Source: a bacterium (GTDB lineage Bacteria > CSSED10-310 > JAJRTK01). From it: a stretch of 9,716 nucleotides of DNA. Under the pieces are notes generated by a model that searched no databases, was not told the DNA's origin, and was given only the letters and a program-made list of their open reading frames with translations. The DNA is taken from positions 1 through 9,716 of the forward strand of contig JAJRTK010000433.1 of NCBI GenBank assembly GCA_024278345.1. Reading direction: 5' to 3'. This document shows positions 6,871 through 9,716 of this stretch, piece by piece. A program made the position numbers and the translations under genes. Every line of letters starts with the position of its first letter. The stretch's first letter is position 1.

Positions 6871-8055
6871 CTACTTGAGCTGTATGCGGTCACCCACCTG
6901 GACTTCCTGCCGAATCCGGACAATCACCGACGTTGCCGTTCGATCTTCGGCCGCCACAACCATCATTTCCCCAACCTGGATTTCAGGGAACTCTGGCCCC
7001 AAGCGGCTTGGGCGGAAGATGACGTAATACTGCCCCGGCTCCACACTATCCGCCTTGCCAGCGTCAATATAAACAACGTCACCAGGCCCTAAGAGAGCGG
7101 CTTCCAGCGTACCTTCAGGCGACTCTGCGGCATCGACGATATAACCTGAGATATCCCCTTGCGCCGGCTGGCAAACATCACTTTCTGGCGAGCCCACTGT
7201 CATGGGGGATTGCCTGGGAGTGTAAGGGGTGACCAAGTCTCCGCGATGGACAGCAAAATAGGCTTTGGAAACCACGGCAATGGAGGTCTTTGCCTTAGCG
7301 CAAACGACGCGGACACGGCCCACCTGCCGAAACAAGGTTCCCAAGGGCTTCTCCGTTACCGGATGGTAGACAGACCGCCGTTGCCGAAGTATTTCCAGCT
7401 CTTGTCCGGCAACGATATCATTTTCCGTCCCGACATCCAGATAGACAACTTGGCGGATAGCAATCTGGGGAAAGGGGAGTTCGGCATCGATAATTTGTCC
7501 CACAACGGACAGCGGCTTCGCCGCAATGAATCCCGCCGTATTGACGACAGTATCCGAGGTTCCGGGCCTCCGACCGTGGGGATCGAAGAGGTCTTCGTAG
7601 GCGAGTCGAGTCCCGGCGAAAGCGATGGTTTCCCGCCCCTTACCGCGAAATGCTCTTAGAGACAAGATGTTTAGCGATTCCCTGCTGGCAGGAGTCCCGC
7701 CTTCCGTGCCAGCCGGAACAACGGTTCCCTCCAGAAGAGCCAAGACCTGCCCGGGATAGATCAAATGAGGATTGGAAACCTGATCGATGTTCGCCTCCCA
7801 GACGAGAGGCCAAAGGAAAGGATCCTGTAGATATTGCCTGGCGATCCCCCAAAGTGTATCCCCGGCCACCACCGTATGGGTGGCGGGAATTCCCGTGGGC
7901 AACACGATCTTGTCCCGAGGCGCGGGCAAGAAATACTCCACGCCATCATAGGTCACGCTCGGCCGAGTATCGGAACTCTGGGCAATAAGCGTTTCCGGCA
8001 TCACCGCGATGACCAAAGCAAGCCCTGCAATTGGAACCCACCGGCGCCCTTTCAT
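6871..8055 (-). CDS. LysM-domain envelope protein with a duplicated C-terminal module
   Basis: The 394-aa product has a signal peptide (about residues 1-25, ending LIA before QSS). One LysM domain lies at about 59-108 (THTVVAGDTLWGIARQYLQDP, ANIDQVSNPHLIYPGQVL). LysM binds the glycan chains of peptidoglycan, so the protein is expected in the periplasm or at the cell surface. The remaining 280 residues contain two related modules, about 185-273 and 304-389. Each has GxIxDA, then VVYxDxG, DxVxxGQ, an ixR segment, a VGxxxVV/A strand, TSxxVV and a closing GD. The ATG at 8055 is chosen for its AAGGAG 7-8 nt upstream; the open frame runs 18 codons further without a better site. LysM proteins of this type are often found next to dprA. 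The exact role is unknown. The gene lies 141 bp after the ybgF-like gene and ends at a terminator-like hairpin. Confidence 0.85.
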   Translation of the reverse strand: MKGRRWVPIAGLALVIAVMPETLIAQSSDTRPSVTYDGVEYFLPAPRDKIVLPTGIPATHTVVAGDTLWGIARQYLQDPFLWPLVWEANIDQVSNPHLIYPGQVLALLEGTVVPAGTEGGTPASRESLNILSLRAFRGKGRETIAFAGTRLAYEDLFDPHGRRPGTSDTVVNTAGFIAAKPLSVVGQIIDAELPFPQIAIRQVVYLDVGTENDIVAGQELEILRQRRSVYHPVTEKPLGTLFRQVGRVRVVCAKAKTSIAVVSKAYFAVHRGDLVTPYTPRQSPMTVGSPESDVCQPAQGDISGYIVDAAESPEGTLEAALLGPGDVVYIDAGKADSVEPGQYYVIFRPSRLGPEFPEIQVGEMMVVAAEDRTATSVIVRIRQEVQVGDRIQLK

Positions 8056-8196
8056 CGGACACTCCTTTCTCCGCTTTTCCAGCTTGGTTAGTCTCTGATG
8101 TTGAGCCACTTTCGCCCGACACCATCTATTTGTGGCAACGCCACTGTCGAGAACCGTCTTGCCCTACACCCGCAGTGGGCGGCAACCCGCCTACTC

Positions 8197-9009
8197 TTAG
8201 GAGCGGGGCTTGTTCAACTGTTTCAACTTCAATTCCGCCTTAGCCGCAACCTTGCCTCCGGGAAACTTCTCCAAGAGGCGCTTCAGAACAGCTCCAGCTT
8301 CGGCCTTTCGCCCGGATCTTTCCAGGGCATAAGCTTTTTTTAACATGGAATCGGGAACTTTGTTACCGCTAGGGAAGCGTTTTGCCACGATCTCGAATGC
8401 CGCGATGGCACGGCCAAAGTTGCGAAGGCCGTACCAGCATTCTCCGATCCAGTAGTAAGCATTATCCGCCAAATCATGGGCCGGGTAACGCTCGACAAAG
8501 ACGTTGAATTGCAAAATCGCCTCGTGGTACCGGGCATTCTGATAGTTTGAAAAAGCCGCGTGGTAAAGTTCGCCGGGCGTTTGTTCCACACCAAAGCTAT
8601 CCGACCTTTCGTCAGAACCGTCGCTGAGCCGCACCTCATCGCCACTGGAGTTTCCCCACGAAACAGTCTCTTGCCCCTGGCTCCCTCCATCAAGCTTTGG
8701 CGCTGCATCAGCGCCTCCAGGCCCTGGGCCGGAAGGCGCCGTCGCGAAACCTGAGTCCCTCCATGGAACAGAAGGGCGCTCCGAAACCTCGAACGCCGAA
8801 GAACCCAATCGAGCAATCACCTCTTTCAGCTCTCGATTCTCCTTACTCAATTCCGCCAACCGCCGATTGAGCTCCTCATCCCGCTTTTGGACGGATTGAA
8901 GCTCACCTTTGATTTGATCGAGATCCCGCTCCAAGCGGACCAGACGGCTCCCGGCACAGGAAGCCAAAACCAAGCACGCCAGAAGCATCGAAGCAGCGGC
9001 CCGAACCAT
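8197..9009 (-). CDS. CpoB/YbgF-like tetratricopeptide lipoprotein
   Basis: The 270-aa product begins with a lipoprotein signal peptide and a LVLASC lipobox (Cys 18). A coiled coil follows (about 23-69, heptad-like LERDLDQIKGELQSVQKR). A Gly/Ser/Pro/Asp-rich linker runs to about 143, then a tetratricopeptide array to about 255. The repeats read YHAAFSNYQNARYHEAILQF, YYWIGECWYGLRNFGRAIAAF and KKAYALERSGRKAEAGAVL. This order of coiled coil, linker and TPRs is that of CpoB/YbgF, which in E. coli couples the Tol-Pal system with peptidoglycan synthesis at division. No tolB or pal gene is adjacent, so the functional assignment is tentative. E. coli CpoB is periplasmic rather than a lipoprotein. The ATG at 9009 has GGAGG 10 nt upstream. 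An in-frame TTG at 9015, 4 nt from GGAGG, is the alternative and would add two residues. Confidence 0.82.
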   Translation of the reverse strand: MVRAAASMLLACLVLASCAGSRLVRLERDLDQIKGELQSVQKRDEELNRRLAELSKENRELKEVIARLGSSAFEVSERPSVPWRDSGFATAPSGPGPGGADAAPKLDGGSQGQETVSWGNSSGDEVRLSDGSDERSDSFGVEQTPGELYHAAFSNYQNARYHEAILQFNVFVERYPAHDLADNAYYWIGECWYGLRNFGRAIAAFEIVAKRFPSGNKVPDSMLKKAYALERSGRKAEAGAVLKRLLEKFPGGKVAAKAELKLKQLNKPRS

Positions 9010-9085
9010 CTTCAACTATCCTCCACGAGTAAAACTACCGAACCCGAGGAGCCAATGTCAAGGAACAATTGGGACTACTCAGCTT

Positions 9086-9114
9086 TTTACAGCTTTATTC
9101 CTCAACAGTTTCAA
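9086..9114 (-). promoter_or_regulatory. Candidate sigma70-type promoter for the ybgF-like gene
   Basis: On the minus strand TTGAAA (9114-9109) and TGTAAA (9091-9086) are separated by exactly 17 nt. These match 5/6 and 4/6 of the standard -35 and -10 hexamers. Transcription would begin near 9079 and give an untranslated leader of about 70 nt before the ATG at 9009. The call rests on consensus matching only. The rest of the 211-bp divergent gap (9010-9220) shows no other clear signal. Confidence 0.35.
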
Positions 9115-9220
9115 ATCGGCAGTCTCTTCACAATTCCGCACCGTGGCATCGATTCGTCGAACAAGGTCCCTGATGAGAGTTCAGGGTTCATACCGCCATC
9201 CAACCCGGGAGACTTCAACC

Positions 9221-9613
9221 ATGAACAAAAAGACAGCCTTCTTTCTGGGGTCCATTCTTCTTGGAGTGGCAAGCTGCGAGCTCCCCGACACAAACGAGTG
9301 CTCGCCGGTGACTGACAACTTTACGAGTACCTACGGCCCGACGGATGTCCGCACTCACACCTTTAGGGTCGGTTGCGCGGGCAACATCAGCCTCGCGTGG
9401 AGTTGTCCACTCTGTCCCGCGCCCGATGACGGGCGCCTTTCTCTGGTGGATCCAAACGGGAGCGTGACTTTCGATCTATTGGGTGCGGGCTTTGGAGGCA
9501 AAACGCGGTCGCTGACCACGGCACTGGAAGGGATCTGGACGCTCACCCTACAGGGAACCGGGCAACCGGGAATCAACAACTATTCCGTTGACGTGACTTA
9601 CCCGTCGAATTGA
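9221..9613 (+). CDS. Small secreted lipoprotein with a beta-sandwich-like domain
   Basis: The 130-aa product is not recognised by name. It begins with a short lipoprotein signal, MNKKTAFFLGSILLGVASC, with the lipobox Cys at residue 19, so it should be lipid-anchored in the envelope. The mature part is rich in Gly, Thr and Asp. Strand-like segments (GRLSLVDPNGSVTFDLLG, GIWTLTLQGTGQPGINNYSVDVTY) recall bacterial pre-peptidase C-terminal (PPC-like) or related jelly-roll domains, where a DPNG turn and a closing G.W.L.V pattern are common. Three Cys (residues 27, 47 and 56, approximately) could form a disulfide. The ATG is preceded by GGGAG about 9-11 nt upstream. It is the only plus-strand gene here and is divergent from the ybgF-like gene. 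An in-frame start further upstream would put 26 residues before the signal peptide and is unlikely. Confidence 0.75.
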   Translation: MNKKTAFFLGSILLGVASCELPDTNECSPVTDNFTSTYGPTDVRTHTFRVGCAGNISLAWSCPLCPAPDDGRLSLVDPNGSVTFDLLGAGFGGKTRSLTTALEGIWTLTLQGTGQPGINNYSVDVTYPSN

Positions 9614-9680
9614 GATCGAACTTCGGCCTCGGTCATGGTACCGGCCACCCGAAAAAAGCGCGCAGCGCACAAAGATGTGG

Positions 9681-9716
9681 GTCCAGGGAGCTGGCTCCCT
9701 GGCGTGGGTCTGGGAG
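9681..9716. repeat. Hairpin repeat with flanking direct repeats at window edge
   Basis: CCAGGGAG (9683-9690) and CTCCCTGG (9695-9702) form a perfect inverted repeat with a 4-nt centre. The sequence TGGGTCCAGGGAG (9678-9690) is echoed by TGGGTCTGGGAG (9705-9716), which overlaps the same core and runs to the edge. This combination of a strong hairpin plus a short direct repeat is typical of dispersed intergenic repeats. The element is cut by the window end, so its full length is unknown. Confidence 0.45.

Noticed and set aside
8132-8191. Two small hairpins between the ybgF-like and LysM genes (GTGGC/GCCAC at 8132-8144; GGCGG/CCGCC at 8178-8191) as terminators
   Set aside because: The stems have only 5 bp and neither is followed by a T-run on the minus strand.
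9625-9673. Terminators after the plus-strand lipoprotein gene (GGC/CGGT hairpin at 9625-9646) or on the minus strand (short GCGC hairpin followed by six T near 9651-9664)
   Set aside because: The first lacks a U-tract on the plus strand. The second has only a 4-bp stem, and no upstream minus-strand gene is visible in the window.
1-9716. Mobile element, CRISPR array, tRNA or rRNA
   Set aside because: No transposase, integrase, regularly spaced repeats, cloverleaf or rRNA-like sequence was seen. Gene content is ordinary chromosomal envelope and housekeeping genes.

Overview
This window looks like chromosomal DNA from a diderm (Gram-negative-type) bacterium of moderately high G+C, judged by eye. 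The evidence is a LolA-type lipoprotein carrier, an OMPP1/FadL-family outer-membrane barrel, a CpoB/YbgF-like envelope lipoprotein and two other predicted lipoproteins. The mix of a DUF4388 (PATAN-like) protein, a LysM protein directly upstream of dprA and an orphan ybgF-like gene recalls Deltaproteobacteria, Acidobacteria or related lineages. That placement is an inference and is weak; no rRNA or other phylogenetic marker is present.

Seven genes lie on the minus strand and read, in order of transcription, from high to low coordinates: a CpoB/YbgF-like lipoprotein (8197-9009), a LysM protein with a duplicated C-terminal module (6871-8055), dprA (5600-6721), a FadL-family porin (3958-5298), a DUF4388 protein with one membrane segment (1632-3839), an SH3-like lipoprotein (987-1642, interrupted by an apparent -1 frameshift) and a LolA-like protein (87-869). 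One small lipoprotein gene at the right end (9221-9613) is on the plus strand, divergent from the ybgF-like gene.

The DUF4388 and SH3 genes overlap by 11 bp, and lolA follows 117 bp later. These three probably form one unit, which ends at an intrinsic terminator touching the lolA stop codon. The LysM gene has its own terminator-like hairpin. About 300 bp without a gene precede the porin and contain three consecutive hairpins. A perfect 11-bp inverted repeat sits just upstream of the DUF4388 gene. Hairpin-rich, repeat-like sequence occupies both window edges.

Apart from DprA (recombination and DNA uptake), every recognisable product acts in or at the envelope: lipoprotein trafficking, peptidoglycan binding, division or Tol-linked functions, and hydrophobic-substrate transport. 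No mobile element, CRISPR array, tRNA or rRNA was seen. The points most worth checking are the frameshift in the SH3 gene, the porin leader, the duplicated module in the LysM protein and the odd topology of the DUF4388 protein. No clearly new multi-gene system is evident.
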